A stretch of DNA of 64,000 bases, taken from NCBI GenBank assembly GCA_032358255.1, contig JAULBX010012099.1, forward strand, positions 1 to 64,000, given 5' to 3'. Source of the DNA: Heterotrichella gracilis (taxonomy: Eukaryota > Sar > Xanthophyceae > Tribonematales > Xanthonemataceae). Numbering within the stretch: the stretch's first letter is position 1; each line of letters opens with the position of its first letter. A model generated the notes under the pieces. It was not told where the DNA came from and ran no database searches. It saw nothing but the letters and a program-made list of their open reading frames with translations. The translations under genes were made by a program, and so were the position numbers. Below are positions 38,507 through 51,156 of the stretch, one piece after another.

Positions 38507-40371
38507 ACACCCTGAAAAGCCTGTCTAGGGTTTTTGCTGAGGTGGCGTCAGTGGTGCCCGCGGGGCTCAAGGGCTGTGGCCTGGTGTAGGGTTTCCTGAG
38601 ACCCTTGGCAGGATCACAGTGGTTGGCCGTCCCAAGGGCTGGAGCCGCCTTGCATAAGTGGTGCAGTGACTGCCTCCAGTGTGGGTGTTACTTTTTATAA
38701 ATTTACACATGTATGGTGGTGCCTTGGTTACCGCCAAACCCATGGGTCGAATCGGTCTTCGTAATGAGGGGGAGCCATAGTGGTGGCGCTCTGCTCCTGG
38801 GATTTTCTTCAGGGATTGCGTACTTGGATTGAGGTGTTTATACGTGGGTATGCCTGTCTTCTGCTAAGCAAACCTTGCGCGACATGGCATGCCCATGTGG
38901 CGGTCAGGTGATGTATCCTCTTTTTTAATTTATCACTTGCCCTGCCCCGGGACCCACACACTCCGCCTGTTAGGTTTGGCAAAGCAATATGCTGTGGCCT
39001 TGCATGGCATGCTGGCGCCAGATTGTGCCACCACAATTTGTTGGTGCTGCGTTTTTTGGGTCTTTGCATGGCTTGCTAACGCTTGACAAACATTTACTCA
39101 TTAGTTGACGTGATGATAATCATTGCCTTCCGTTTGCACAACTGGGTTTTGAAGTCAACAGCCCTCGTCCTTTGAGCTGCCGGTTGCCGGGTGCACCATG
39201 AACTTGGACGCTGTACTTGCATTGCAAACTGTAATGTGATTGCAACGCTACGGTATTACCTTGTGCGTGCCCTGCATGCTGGCGTTGCAGGGCGTAATGC
39301 CCAATGATTGGCTGAGGGCCTCAGCCTGGCTTGGCGTCACAGTGCTTGACCAGCTGGTTTGGTGCGAGTTGGTGGCCCCCTCAACTCAGCATCTGTGCGT
39401 CCCCTTTCATCTTTTCTTACTAAGGAAAATTCGGAAAATTCTTCTCCTTCATTGAACAGACTTAAAGAAGGCTTTGAAGATGATCGGTTGAGAAGGAGAC
39501 TCTTGAAGAAATACAGTACTTACGGCGTACGGTATACCCTACGCCGGTGACAACTCAGAGTCTGAGAGACTCCGAGTCGGTCTAACTTCAACTGAGTATA
39601 CTGAGTTGAAGTTCTCAGACTCTGAGTCGCCACCTCTCAGGCAGGTCAGACTCTGACTCAGAGGCAGGACCTGGTTGGCACGGCGAAGCCTGACCTGGCC
39701 CACTGGCAGGAACTAATTTATTAAATCAATTGACTTAAGACGTATGCAAAAGTGGGACATTGTCACAAATTTTAGTCAACGACAGTGTCAGGGCAGACCC
39801 TCCCGGAGAATCAACCGGGACTAGGCCTACACTCGCGCTGCAGCTCAGTACTTTACCAAGCTGTAACAAGCTGACTTGGTACGAGGTCAAGAGCATGCTT
39901 CAACAATGAACTCTTGAGTCAGTTTAATAAACCTTCAACCAAGTTGAACCTGGCGCCAGGCAGAATTATGCAGTGCAGTCAACCATGGTATGACATTGTT
40001 ACGATAATCAGTATGGCATTCAAAACTGGATGCGCAAGGGTAAAGTGAACCTTAATGACAGGCCATGTGCCAATTGGAAAGGGTCTTAGACAGTACTGCA
40101 GAATGGCCGCTTCTTGCCCTATGGCTGATTCACTGAGTCACGTTGTTTAAATCTATGCATTGCGATAATTATTGCAATAAAGATGCATCAGGAAATCCAG
40201 TCCTGGAGCCAATAATTGACAATTCAAAGTCTCATGCGCCCATAGACTGAAATGTCAATTCAGTTCTGACTGAGCCTCTTCATTTAATTCACAGATTCCA
40301 AACCACACAATACTTTCACCCAGTCACTCCAGTGCACCATACACACTGTTGGCAGCCATCTCGCATGGGCC
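38507..40371. other. Convergent intergenic region, PMA to GT92-like gene
   Basis: The two flanking genes converge here, so both 3' ends lie in this stretch. It holds a foldback repeat at 39553-39627 and a 19-base match to PMA exon 3 at 40014-40032. No gene is recognised. Confidence 0.45.
39553..39627. repeat. Imperfect foldback (stem-loop) repeat
   Basis: The inner arms 39584-39598 and 39599-39613 (AACTTCAACTGAGTA and its near reverse complement) abut with one mismatch. The outer arms 39553-39566 and 39614-39627 (ACTCAGAGTCTGAG and CTCAGACTCTGAGT) also pair. An unpaired insert of about 17 bases lies in the left half. More CAGACTCTGA-type copies follow to about 39665. It resembles a small MITE-like foldback or a strong transcript hairpin. 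Confidence 0.7.
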
Positions 40372-42578
40372 TCACACGGGGTACCTACCACCACACAGTG
40401 GCATCCTGGGCACCAAGCTCCCCTCCGCATATTCTGCGTCCCAGCTGTCCAGACCGTTCAGCCCATACCCAGCAGCAGCCAGCCGCCGCCTGCTCCTCCT
40501 GCGCTCCTCGCGGGTGTCCCAAAACGTGCCGTTCAACAAATCCAAGACATCCCTGCACTGCCGGTAGCTCCAGTGGTTGATGGTTTTGGCCCACTCGGCA
40601 GCCGCTGTGCGGTTGCCGTAGGGGTTCCATTTCTCTTCTGTGGCCACGTACTCCTTGTCTGTTCGGAAGTACTGGTAGTAGGTGATCTGCAATAGGGAGT
40701 CACATGATCAGGGATGGGTACATGAACAGTTGCATTACATGCAACCCATTACCACTCCACAAGGACAATCTATCGGTGATGCCTTTCTATTTTATATTAT
40801 TCAGTTTTATTTGCTAACCACGTTGACATGGCATCTCGGGTTCACTATTCAACAAGGTGAACCCAACGGAGGATTGCGCTTAAATGCAGCACGATGCAAA
40901 CGCAGTGTAGTCCAGTGGCATCTTGTACCATTGGCAATAGTGATTTTGCTGTCAGACCTCTTGTCGGTTTCTTTGGCTGACATGCTGAGTGCAGGTTGTC
41001 AAGTTTAAGGTGCACGGTGAGTCATCAATGTCTGTGAATGTATTCACCTAGCAACGCATGTCAGTAAAACTTGAACAACAGAATGCGCACCTTCCATGAA
41101 GACACCAAATCAGACTGAGAGCCGTGCACAGTCTGCAGGTTCTCGTTCACAGACAGCTTCTTGTCTTTGTACTCAAAGTACCTCTCCGTGACAGCCTGTT
41201 TGGCATATGCGGTGTTGACAATGATCTTCACCTGGAAAAACGCGGCTGATTAAATTCGCAGGCTCTCTATCCATGTGTTTTGGTTCACTGAAGGAAGTGT
41301 CGCCGTAGCCTGACTCGCTGTGCATCAATCGTGCTATCCATCATTGGACAACAATTTATTATCATATATTTTAGCTCACTTACGCATGCTCACGCTGCGT
41401 TCCAGCTTTGCAACACGCGGCAATGACATCATCTTGAAACCAATGGCACCGGATCACTTTACACCCACCCGTTCGTTGATGCAGTGCTCTGGAGGAGGGC
41501 ACTTCCAGTACTTGGTCAGTATGGTGCCGTCGTCTTCATAGGGGGGCTCCTGCAGCCCGTGGCCCCCCACCGGTGTTGGGTTGACCGCCAGGCCGCCAAA
41601 CTGCTTCAGGGGCACCGTGTCCTGGAGGAAGTCGAGGATGGTGGGGGTGCCCTTGGCCTTGACTACAACAAACTCGTTGACCTGCAGGAAAGGGGCAGAG
41701 CAGCAAAGGTTGCTGACCGCACAAAAAGGGGTTCACATGACAAGCCACGCAGAGGTAACAACTGTGAGTGGCCGAAAAGCATAGAGCACTGAGCCGGATA
41801 TTAAGCAGGAATAAACAGCCGCTGGCCACAGGAGGAGGCACAACGTGATCTGTTGTGCTTCACTGAGTAGGGCACGCTTAAACCACTGGTGCCAAGGTAC
41901 TCACCTCCCAGAAACCCATGAAGTCGTGCAAGGTCCCAAAGTGCTTCAAGCACATGTTCATGGAGCACCTTCTGTGTTCCTTGGGCTTGACCTCTCCTGT
42001 GTATCCACGCACTCTGAAGTAATACACTGTCCCATTTTGCACCCAAGGAGCAATGACCTTTTGGGTTTTGATGGCATCCACCTCTGGTCCTTCGTCAAAC
42101 AGGTAGAAGCGTGGAGTGCCCTGCAAAGGGAGGAGGGTCAGAAATAGGTGGCTTTGTCAACCACAACGGTATGCGCAGCCACCAGCTGTCACAGTGTTGC
42201 AGTCAGTGGGGAGCAGCAAGGTTGGGTGCATGGCTTCGTGGGCCACGATTCGTGGCAGGACTGATGTGAATGACTGATCAGAGTGGTGGAATGAACAGCG
42301 TGGATGACTGATCAGTGCTATGGAGCTGAAACAGAACCCACCTGCCAAGTGTGATGCCAGTTGAGCCACTCTGCCAGGTACCTCTGGTCTTGGTTGATCA
42401 GTGCGCAATGGGCGTAAAATGTGCGCGTCAGAGGCTGCACGGGGGCTGTGATGTCTGGCGCAAAGCAGGTGTCGATGTGATCAAAGTTGGGGGTTGGAGT
42501 CACTTGCGAAACTGCCACGGCGCACAGCAGTGCCAGTACGGTGACCCCCAGCCAGGAGGCAGGCGCAGGGAGCAACAT
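40372..42578 (-). CDS. Glycosyltransferase, GT92 (DUF23)-like, membrane-anchored
   Basis: Five exons (42342-42578, 41905-42120, 41469-41681, 41091-41231, 40372-40686) join in phase to 373 residues. The N-terminus MLLPAPASWLGVTVLALLCA is a signal anchor or signal peptide, so the enzyme should act in the ER/Golgi lumen. The region HCALINQDQRYLAEWLNWHH followed by RFYLFDEG matches the start of the GT92/DUF23 fold, where E-x-x-Y-L-x-E-W and FYLYD segments bind the sugar nucleotide. A Cys-rich segment (RRCSMNMCLKHF) and KYWKCPPPEHC follow, and an Arg-rich tail ends GGRYPV. Family members transfer galactose or other sugars onto glycans. Acceptor and donor here are unknown; assignment to GT92 rather than a related GT2-like family is by motif memory. 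Confidence 0.75.
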
Positions 42579-43591
42579 TGAAGCTGGGCAGTGGTTGGTT
42601 GGGCTGGGCAGCAGCAACTGGAGGCCTTGAGATTCTTGTTGTGCTGAAATCGGCGAGCGTGGTGGCGGTGGGCAGCACGATGGGTTTCAATTGGGCACGG
42701 GGTGTGTAGTCTAGCTGATGGTTGTCTAGATCTGAAGCCTGACGTGTTGAGGCTGTAGAGGGGCTTTCGCGCTATGATCCTCAGCAATGAAGCCCCGAAC
42801 ACGTAATTCCTCTCCTTGTGACTGCTGCTTGCCAGTCCAGGCAGGTCCCGGAGGCGAAAACCTAGATACACGAAGCTGGCAACATAAGTTGGCAATATGC
42901 ATGCAACTTCATACGAGACTACGGGATGCCTTGCTTATGCGTACCACGTGCGCAGGCACACTACACAGAACCACACGCCCGGCGAGAACGGATACCCGCT
43001 GCTCGGTAACTAGGCAACAATGCATGCATATACCATTGGTGGGTGGTGGTAGCAGTTAAAACAACCCAGCGAGTACTACTAAGGTCAGCGCGCCGCGGCC
43101 CACTTCTCATTGGTTTAGGCCTATGTAAACATGCACTACTTAAGGCAGCGTTTAAACTTGAGCCTCAAGTTGAGGTGGGCGAGGTGGGCGCCCTTAACTT
43201 ACTCGACCCACCGCCCCAACCAAGCTCCACGGTGGGCTAAGCCAACGCCAAACCCAATAGTTCGAAGGCTTCGGCGAGGGCTTTGCTGACAAGTTGAGTA
43301 CAAATTTTGGGTGCCCAGTATACTTCGCGGTCTAACACAACTCCTATCCGTTAGCACCATGTTAGGTGCCCTGGCTCTATCTAGCTGCATGCAGGATGTC
43401 CTGGCGGTCCTTTGGCAACCACCAGGTCACAATCGCAGTTGATCGGCAGCAACTAGGCAAGCTTCCACATGTAGTCTGTTCGTCACTCCTCGGCGGTTCA
43501 GGAAACCAAGAATATGTCACTGCCCAGGCCTAGTTGTTTGCCAGTAGAGCACAGCTGAGAGCACAGTGACACCCGTGACAGCAAAGTTACA
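42579..43591. other. Divergent intergenic region
   Basis: The GT92-like gene and the secreted-protein gene start on opposite strands about 1 kb apart, so both promoters lie here. No clear TATA box or repeat was found. Confidence 0.4.
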
Positions 43592-45468
43592 ATGGGTGCT
43601 GCAGCAAAAGCAGCTGCCTGGCTGCTTATTTGCTCGGTTGTAGCTTTCCAGCTTGTTGCAGTGGGCAGCAAGGCAGGTCACCACCTGCAGGAGCTAGAAA
43701 CAGCAGTCAAGGTTGCAGCAACAATCGCAATCGATCCCTGCCTGCTTGCTACCATCGCCCCAGTCACCAGGGAAGGATACACTTTGAAAGTCAGACCCTC
43801 TTCCAGTAGGAGCTGTAATGAGCGGCACTCTGCTGCGAAACTGCACGAGGTTGCCGCAAGTTTGGCAGGTACGCACAACAGCGGGCCACTGCCCAGCACG
43901 TTCCTCTTGCTCCTGTGCTGCCTTGGCGCTTTGCAAAACTTGAGGCGTTGTGGCATACTTTCCCTGGTTTTAACAGCAAGCTTTTGGTTGACGTGTTCAC
44001 ATTGGTGCATATGGCCAGGCCTGGTGGGCAGCAACCAGCTCAAGGTGGCAGTCGAGGTACAGGACTGTGGCGGCAAGCCTGTGCGCGAGCCCAGCACTGC
44101 TTCAAACAGCTTGAGCCTGGACCACCACCTGCAACAGTTGCGCGAGCAGCTGCTAGGGGACAGCTGCTTGGCTGTGGAGCTGCCGCTGAAGCGCCAGGTA
44201 CCTGGGCAGTGGAAGGAGCAGGAAGTGCGGGCGCTGCTCTCAGGTGCGAGGGCAGTATCTACCTTGCATCTTGTCCAGGTCGTTCACTGTCTGCTACTCT
44301 CATCCACTTGGGCAAAAGGTCGCAAGCTTGTCACTGAGACGCATGGCGCCCCAACCCATCTCGCAATATACAAGTCGGCCACGCCTGTGACAGAGCACAT
44401 GTGCATGTTTGTTGCCGCACCCTGGCCTGCCTTGTCGTTTCCGCACTTGTCCCTGTGCAACATGGCAGCACAGTCCTTGCTGGGGATGGCACCCAACCCT
44501 CACCGCTGCTGCTGGATCGACAGGGTCTAAGCAGTGGGGCAAACACTGGCCTCACCCTCGCCACACAGTGGTGCTGCTGCTATCTCCAGCGCTTGGGCCT
44601 GAAGGAGCCATCGTCAAGGTGTGGCCTGCAAGCCACACCACATGCACTCAAATTTGCTGATTAGGCATGGACCGCCATCAATGGGCAGGATGCATTATTT
44701 TCCAGACTGTCGCCATTCCTCATGCTAGGATTCCCGCAGTCACTGTTCACGCCCATGCTTTCAATCGTGTGTACTGCCGCACTGCGCATGGAGCAGTGCG
44801 ATGTAACGGCCATGGTGCTGGTAGAAACCCTAATCCGTCAACTCCTGATTGGAAACCCGGGAGCACACTGGCGTTGATGCATGAAGATGGCCTTCTTTTC
44901 CACTCATGTTGACTAGCACCTGACAGTGCCTTGTGATGGACATGGGTGGATTGCGGTTCCTCTCAGTGCATGCATACCTCCTGGACCCGCACCCGTAAGC
45001 AATACCGCACCCGCACCCGCCTGGATACCCTCTGCCAGATCACGGACTTGCCTTGATTTAGAAACTGTGTGCCGCAGGATTTGATTGCGGCCCAGATCAT
45101 CGCCGCATGCACGGGGATCCATCAAGTGTCCACCGCCAAGCAGCAATGCCAGCCAGGCAGCAGCCCTGGGCACAATGCCAGCGCAGCAGTCACTATTGGC
45201 CATGCATCCACTGGAGCGGAACAGCGTGCAGGCCTGTTCAGCAGCGTGGCTGTGTGGCAGGTGCCCTTGGCTGCTGCCTCAGCCATTAAGGTATGCCTGC
45301 AACATCCCAAATCATATTGCCTGGATCCTGGGTGTGGCAGGTGTCTTTAACTGCAGCCTCAGCCATTAGGGAATGCCTGCAACATCCTGAATCATATTGC
45401 GAGAGTCTTGGTTGTGGCAGGTGTCCTTCGGCGCAGCCCGGGCCATCATGGCGCTAGGATATTGTTGA
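43592..45468 (+). CDS. Secreted or membrane protein of unknown function
   Basis: A model of five exons (43592-43868, 44019-44243, 44569-44618, 45078-45290, 45421-45468) keeps phase throughout and gives 270 residues. The N-terminus MGAAAKAAAWLLICSVVAFQ is a classic signal peptide or anchor. The body has helical, charged parts (LDHHLQQLREQLLGDSCLAV) and hydrophobic stretches (SPALGPEGAIVKDLIAAQII) but no domain I recognise. The last coding exon is one copy of a three-copy local duplication whose first copy ends exon 4: VWQVPLAAASAIK against VSFGAARAIMALGYC. The middle exons are the least certain. The unspliced first frame stays open to 44530, an alternative reading. It lies between two glycosyltransferase genes. 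Confidence 0.5.
45253..45468 (+). repeat. Three tandem copies of an 80-base exon-end segment
   Basis: The segment starting GTGGCAGGTG recurs at 45253, 45334 and 45414 (periods 81 and 80). The first copy is coding, the second is intronic in the favoured model and the third supplies the acceptor, last exon and stop. Copies 1 and 2 are highly alike over their whole length; copy 3 diverges after about 40 bases. Confidence 0.8.
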
Positions 45469-46098
45469 GCATGTAGGATTTTTCACATGGCGCTGTACAG
45501 CCGCCAGCGTGTCTTCTTTACATCAATTGCGGGTGTGACTGTGCTACCACGCCCATAGCTGGCGACACAACTCCTTATAATCTGTGTCAAAAAATAGTAC
45601 AAATCTGGTTTGGCAGGTGGTAAAATGCAATGGAATGTGTGGCGCAGGGATTGGGGCACATATCTGATGATGTCCATGACAGTGCCAGTACCTTTGTGCG
45701 AATTGTGGTGGCGGTGATGGTTGACCACCCACGAACTTGGCTGGTGGGCGGAGATCAGGCGGCAGGTGGGCCCATTTGCTATTTCTATACACCCACCTTG
45801 GTTGCTTGGCATTGACCATGGTCAGTATTTGAGGGCAAGCGCAATGTCCAGCTCGTGCATTCAATCATTGCTTATGGCGCATGCATTCTTGTGACCAAAC
45901 CTGTACATGGCTACTGCATCTCCGCCAGCCACATGAACTTTGGCAAAACCCTGACCACCCTCCATTGCCCTACACCACAGAATGCCCTACACACCCTAGA
46001 CCACGCCACGCTTGCTCTGAGCCACCATTGTTGGGCACCCTAGTCCACGCCACATCTGCCCTGCACCACCATTGGCCCAAGCTTGAACGATGCTGCAG
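45469..46098. other. Gap before the first visible GT77 exon
   Basis: This stretch should contain the start of the GT77 gene because its first visible exon opens in mid-codon. Several ATGs occur (for example near 45844, followed by a short hydrophobic reading) but none joins convincingly to the exon at 46099. Confidence 0.4.
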
Positions 46099-49000
46099 GC
46101 GCGTCCCAGTCCGGCAGCCCGTGCACCTTCTCAAAGACCTTGGCCAGCGGGTTGGAGTCGTGCATCGCGGCAGGCGTGCCTGTGGCCAGCGACGAGTGCC
46201 GGGCCGTGCTGCAGTGGGAGGTGCACGACGGGGGCCTGACTGGGGTGATGGACACCCTGCTCAGCTTGCGATTCATGAGGTGAGGCTGTGGGTAGGATAA
46301 GGGTTTGGGGTGTGTGGTGTAGGGCTCGGTGGGCGTGACAGCCTGCTTTGCATGAGGTGTGTGGCTAAGAAAGGGTCTGCAGCTATATCCCCTCCGGCAC
46401 CTACACCCGCCACAAATCACTGACGCCACCATCCTCCAGTGCATTTCCATCCCCATCCCATCCCATCCCCATCCCATCCCATCCCCATGCTCATGTGCTG
46501 CTCTCCTGCCTGCAGGGGCGTCAGCAACTATCACCACCCGCCACGCAACTCCACCCCCCAAGTCACCCCCGCCATCATCACCGCCGCACCCACCACAATC
46601 CCTGCCACCCTTGCACTGCTCGACCAGACATTCCGGGAGGGTTCCGCGCAGCGCTGCCTCCTGCCCACTCCGCACCAGTCACCACACACTTGCACCTCGC
46701 CTCAAGAGTGCGCCAGCGAGCCCGACGCCACTGCGGCGCCCTCGGCATCGGACCTGCTGTGTGGGGCTCAGGGCGGGGCGCGTGGTGATGCGGTGCTGTG
46801 GGGGAAGCGGGTGAGGATGGCGGCTCGCGAGAGGCGCATCCCCGACCATGCCATGGCCATGCTGGCGGCGCGGCTGGCAAGGGTGCAACGGTGCGTAGCC
46901 ACCCCTTTTTTCCCCACAGAAAGCTTGCAATGTGCTGCTCGCGCCACAATGAGACGACAAGCGACCACCAGCCAAGGCCTACCTACCGCCCAGCCCCACC
47001 AAATCTTGCCACTGGCACACGTTCCACCCTGCAGTCCCTCTCCCCCACCCCACCCTCCCACCGCACCATCCGCAGGCCCCTGGCAGCCAGCTTGGCGTGG
47101 CGCTGGTTCTGGTTCCACCAGGTGCTGGGCACCACCCCCGGGGTGAGGGTCCTGCCCCTGCGCCTGGGGGATGCCCCGCTGCAGCAGGTGGTGGCGCTCC
47201 TGCGGGAGGTGCTGCCTGGCGAGGAGCCTGACGCGCCGCCACAGGCGCCGAAGCGCGACGAGCTGCAAATGGTGGGTGGGTGGGTGGGCTGGGTGCACCA
47301 CTGGCAGCAATGGTGTTGGAGGACGTTGCAGAGCTTGTATAATTTTTTGTTCAGGTTTTCCAGGATTATAGTAGAACCCTTGACTTCCACCCGTGTTCCT
47401 GGGTGAGCTCCTCTACCCATGCTTCCCCCACTTCCAGGTTTGGTCCTACAGCCCATGCGTCCTGGACACCCTGAGCAGCCCTGAGGGAGTGCACCAAATG
47501 ATTCAGAGGGAGTGGCAGGAACTGACAGTGTAAGTGGGCAAGGTTGCGTCAAGTCCGATCATAAATAGGGCAGGCATTGGGTTGCACCACCTCATCAGGC
47601 AGCTGTAACTACTTCAGAGGCTTCCTTTTCCAGGGCCCTGCAGCATACATTGCGCACTGCGTTTTCCCACTGACCATGCGGTATGTGTTGCCACCACTGA
47701 TCGCCAGCTTTGTTACTCAATGCATTATCACAAGCCAGCCGGATTGGCAGCGGCCGTTGCACAGGCACATCTTCCCACACTTCCAGTGCCGTTACCATTG
47801 GCAGATGAGCATAACCCTAAACCCTATACATGAAGCAGGCTGCTGGCAGTGACTTGTGGAAGCAGATGGGATGCGTGGCGTGTTTTTGCCATGGGCGGAT
47901 GCATCCCACCTGAGGCACGCACATCCAACAGGCACTGGCAGCCCTAAATCCAAACCCTCTCGTCCACACCCATTGCAGGCTGTTGACCCATCACCTGGGA
48001 GCTCACCGCTCCACCTTTCACGCCACCTTCCCCGCGCTGGAGCCGCCACCGCCAGTGCCCCAGCCGTGGACAGCAGGCAACGCCAGCACTAGCAAGCTGG
48101 CCCCCATCACTGGCAATGACCTCCTGTGGCCAGAACCTGCAACCCTGGCTGGCGTGGCAGTGCATGCCACCATCATCTTGATCCAGGTGCGGATGGGTGC
48201 ATTGGAGGGCAATGGGGTACCGACGAGGGTGCTCTGTTTAGGGTGCAGGGTGTAGGGATCTATCCCTATTTGCAAAGCTCCTGTCTGCTGGCAAGGGGTG
48301 ACACAGTAAATGAGGAAACATTTTATTATTATTATTATTAATTTACTAAATGCCATTGAACGAATTTACTCGTGAACTTGCACTACAGCTTGCAGCTTCC
48401 CCAGCCTGTGTCGATGCACACCGGCTGCATAGCATTTTAGTCTCATAGGGTCACCCCTGACCATGCTTTTGCGGTCCAGGTCAACTGCGCCTTCATAGAC
48501 TTTGCAGTCAACCTGCAGAAGACGCTGGTGCGGCTGCAGATGAGCAACTACCTGTACATGGCAGAAGACCAGGCGGTGTTCACGTTCCTGTCGGGCCTGT
48601 GGCCCTCGCACGCGGTGCTGGTGCCGCCATCCTTTGTGTCCACCGCCAAGGCAACGCGCTACGCGGACGCCAGCTACAAGCTCAAGATGCGGCGCAGGCC
48701 CTTTTACATCAAGGCCGTGCTCAAGCAGGGCTACGGCGTCCTGTTCCTGGATGTGGACGCCGTGTTCCTGCGCAGCCCCTGGGACCACATGCCCACCCGG
48801 GGTTTCAGCATCATCACGCAGCAGGACGCGGAGGGGCCTAACTCGCCACCGGGCGGCACCGCCTGCGGGTGCTTCATCTTCTTCCCCGGCACGCTGGACA
48901 GCCTGCGCTTTGTGTCCATGTGGGCGCAGTACATGGCTGACCACGCATTTGACCACGACCAGTTTGCGCTCCAGTGGGTGGCGCACCACTTGACGCAAAA

Positions 49001-49238
49001 CGGCACTGCCACATGGTTCTCGCAGCACCAGCTGCCCGCCGACCTGTTCCCGTCCGGGCTGCAGCTGCGCGAAAGCGGGGATGTCGCCCAGTACGTGCGG
49101 GATACCAAACCGGTTTGGCTGCATGCCAATTTCCTCAAGGGGCATGAAGCCAAGGTGCAGCGCCTGAGGGTTGCTGGGGCGTGGTACGCAGGGGCAGCCA
49201 TGGAAGAGCTGAAGCAGAAGCTGCCTGACTGTGCGTGA
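46099..49238 (+). CDS. Nucleotide-sugar transferase, GT77 type, 5' end unresolved
   Basis: Six exons (about 46099-46279, 46516-46890, 47076-47271, 47438-47529, 47979-48186, 48480-49238) join in phase and encode at least 600 residues. The last exon carries the PF03407-type catalytic domain: FYIKAVLKQGYGVLFLDVDA followed by VFLRSPWDHM has the D-x-D metal/sugar-nucleotide site, and WLHANFLKGHEAKV is near the end. GT77 enzymes include the arabinosyl- and xylosyltransferases that modify hydroxyproline-rich cell-wall proteins and pectin in plants and algae, working in the Golgi. The N-terminal half (for example CTFSKTLASGLESCIAAGVP and a Ser/Pro/Thr-rich segment) is not recognised and may be a lumenal stem or extra domain. 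The initiator exon is missing from my model. Donor sugar is unknown. Confidence 0.85.
48323..48340. repeat. TTA trinucleotide microsatellite
   Basis: Six uninterrupted TTA units in the last intron of the GT77 gene. Confidence 0.9.
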
Positions 49239-51156
49239 ACCACCTTGTACACGAATGCAACTCCAGGGCATCGCCCAACCTACGCGCAATTTTGAGTTGA
49301 ATTTTGAGTTGAATTTTCTGTTCTCTTCTGTCTTCTTCCCTGAACCCTAAACCCTAACCTTCAGGGTTTACCTATTAAAAGTTACAATTCTCCAGCGTCT
49401 CCTTTTTACTGCCCAGTACAATAACATTTTTCTCCTCGTTTTTATTGATAGCCATTGCTCAACCAGTTGGCAATATTGCCCACGACAGGAATACTACCTA
49501 GGTGTTGATTGTGGAGAACCCTTGAGGGAATAATAAATAGTGCCACCTACTAGGGGATTCAAATAATTTCAGGCTTTTTGTGCCAGATGGGGTCATGGCA
49601 CCACCTTTTCAACGGTTGCTAGCCATCGCACGGTGCACATCCTGTGGCACAGGGCCTGGAGTGCACCAGGGTGGAGTTGCAGTGGTGTGGTGACCCACTG
49701 GGCAGGCGTTGAGGGTTGAGGTATTGTTGCAAATCTCTGATCAACTCCAAGTGTAGGTTCAGGCGGTTCGAAGCATATGTAATATCGTAAAGTTCCGAAC
49801 GTGCCTGGCCCAGTGCCGTGGCAATGCCAATCATTGCCGTTTGATGCGATGTCGTCAAAATTTAATTGAAAAAAATCTCTGCAGATCAAATCCTGAATGA
49901 ATATCTCGCAGCAGAAATATAAACTGACAGTCTCGCGAGCCCGGGTTGGCTCCCTGAATGTGAATGTCAAATAAAATCTTGTATAAATTCTTGTTACATC
50001 TATCCTAAACTGGGCCTCAGGCTGGAGTAAAAGAAGAAATTGTGTCAACTGCAGTATTGTTATTGACTGGCAACAAGGTCACAGTGACCTGGGTCATGTC
50101 ACACCATCATGTTGAACAAATTGAAATGCCACAACAATATTAATATTGCTGGACCCTCCCCGTTACGACCACTACACATCCACGATATCTTGTTATGTAC
50201 CAGCATGCTAGAAGTCAAAAGTCATGGGCTACAAACCATGCAGCGACAGCTTTTTCTTCAGCTGAACCTGTGCGCGGTCAAATATCTGTGCCAGCTTATC
50301 TGCCAGTCTTCTGCAGTCTGCCTACCTCGCCGCTGACGCCGCGGAGGGACGCCTCGCTAGTGCCCAGGCTGGTGGCCCCACACACTACAGCACCCAGATA
50401 GTTTGCACGCAGCACTCTATTATGTGGCAAGGCCTCTTGCCCCGATCTGCTCCCGTAGGTTAGAATGGCTGCAATGGGCAGTCATATGCACGTCAGCCAG
50501 TCTCCAAGTGGTCTGATTTCAGAATATACCCGGCCGGTGCCCTGGTTTCAGGGCACACCCTTGTTACTGGAAGGCGTGCGCTAGCTGCGGGCATACTACA
50601 AGCCGGATTGGCAGCAAGTACGCTGCTCCAAGAGGAAGAGACTTTGCAGGTGTGACGTCAGCACACCTGCACCTGCACATTGGGCCCAGGAGCACCTAAG
50701 GAGCACCCCTTCGACCCCACTTGCACACACCTGACCCTCTAATTCCTCTCCTAATTTTCGTAGGCTGCATCTTTTTTCCTGCAGCATTTACCTACAACTA
50801 CTGCTGCAGCTGTGCCCTCGATCTCTTTTACTGTGCCTTCCAGCCCTCATCAATAACACACCTTTTTGCTCCAACAATCCCCCCCCTGACATGTTGCTTC
50901 TTTTTCTTCTTCATTATTCTTACCTGCATAGTTTACGCCCGCACCCCGCTTATGATAATTCTGACAGGTTTACCGAGGAAAACCACAAAGTGTGGTGAAC
51001 ATGGCGAGAAAAGTCAACCCGCGCTTCAGAGGTCCACGCCACTGTCTCCTTCTACACACCCGCTGTTGGGGGTTAGCAGTGGCACCTTACCTGCTTGTTA
51101 GACTGGCACTGAAGCCCATACATGATACAGCGCACCTCTCCCTTCGCAGGGCATCA
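49239..51156. other. Intergenic region, GT77 to sulfotransferase
   Basis: Head-to-tail spacing between two plus-strand genes. It contains a TTTTGAGTTGAA direct repeat near 49290 and two CCCTAAA telomere-type units near 49345, too few to matter. A minus-strand frame at 49593-50048 has no recognisable similarity. No gene is called. Confidence 0.45.

Noticed and set aside
43592-44530. Single-exon reading of the secreted-protein gene (312 codons)
   Set aside because: The frame is open throughout, but splicing at 43868/44019 and later keeps phase and gives more protein-like sequence; kept only as an alternative.
46448-46490. CCCATCC-rich tandem stretch
   Set aside because: Simple low-complexity intron sequence in the GT77 gene without further structure.
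46040-46675. 211-codon minus-strand frame
   Set aside because: It lies opposite GT77 exons and is explained as the antisense shadow of GC-rich coding sequence.
48366-49289. 307-codon minus-strand frame
   Set aside because: Entirely antisense to the catalytic exon of the GT77 gene, whose sense frame has clear motifs.
49340-49362. Telomere-like CCCTAAA units
   Set aside because: Only two units in tandem, so not evidence of a telomere or an interstitial array.
49593-50048. 151-codon minus-strand frame
   Set aside because: No domain, no plausible splice partners and AT-rich, non-coding-like composition.
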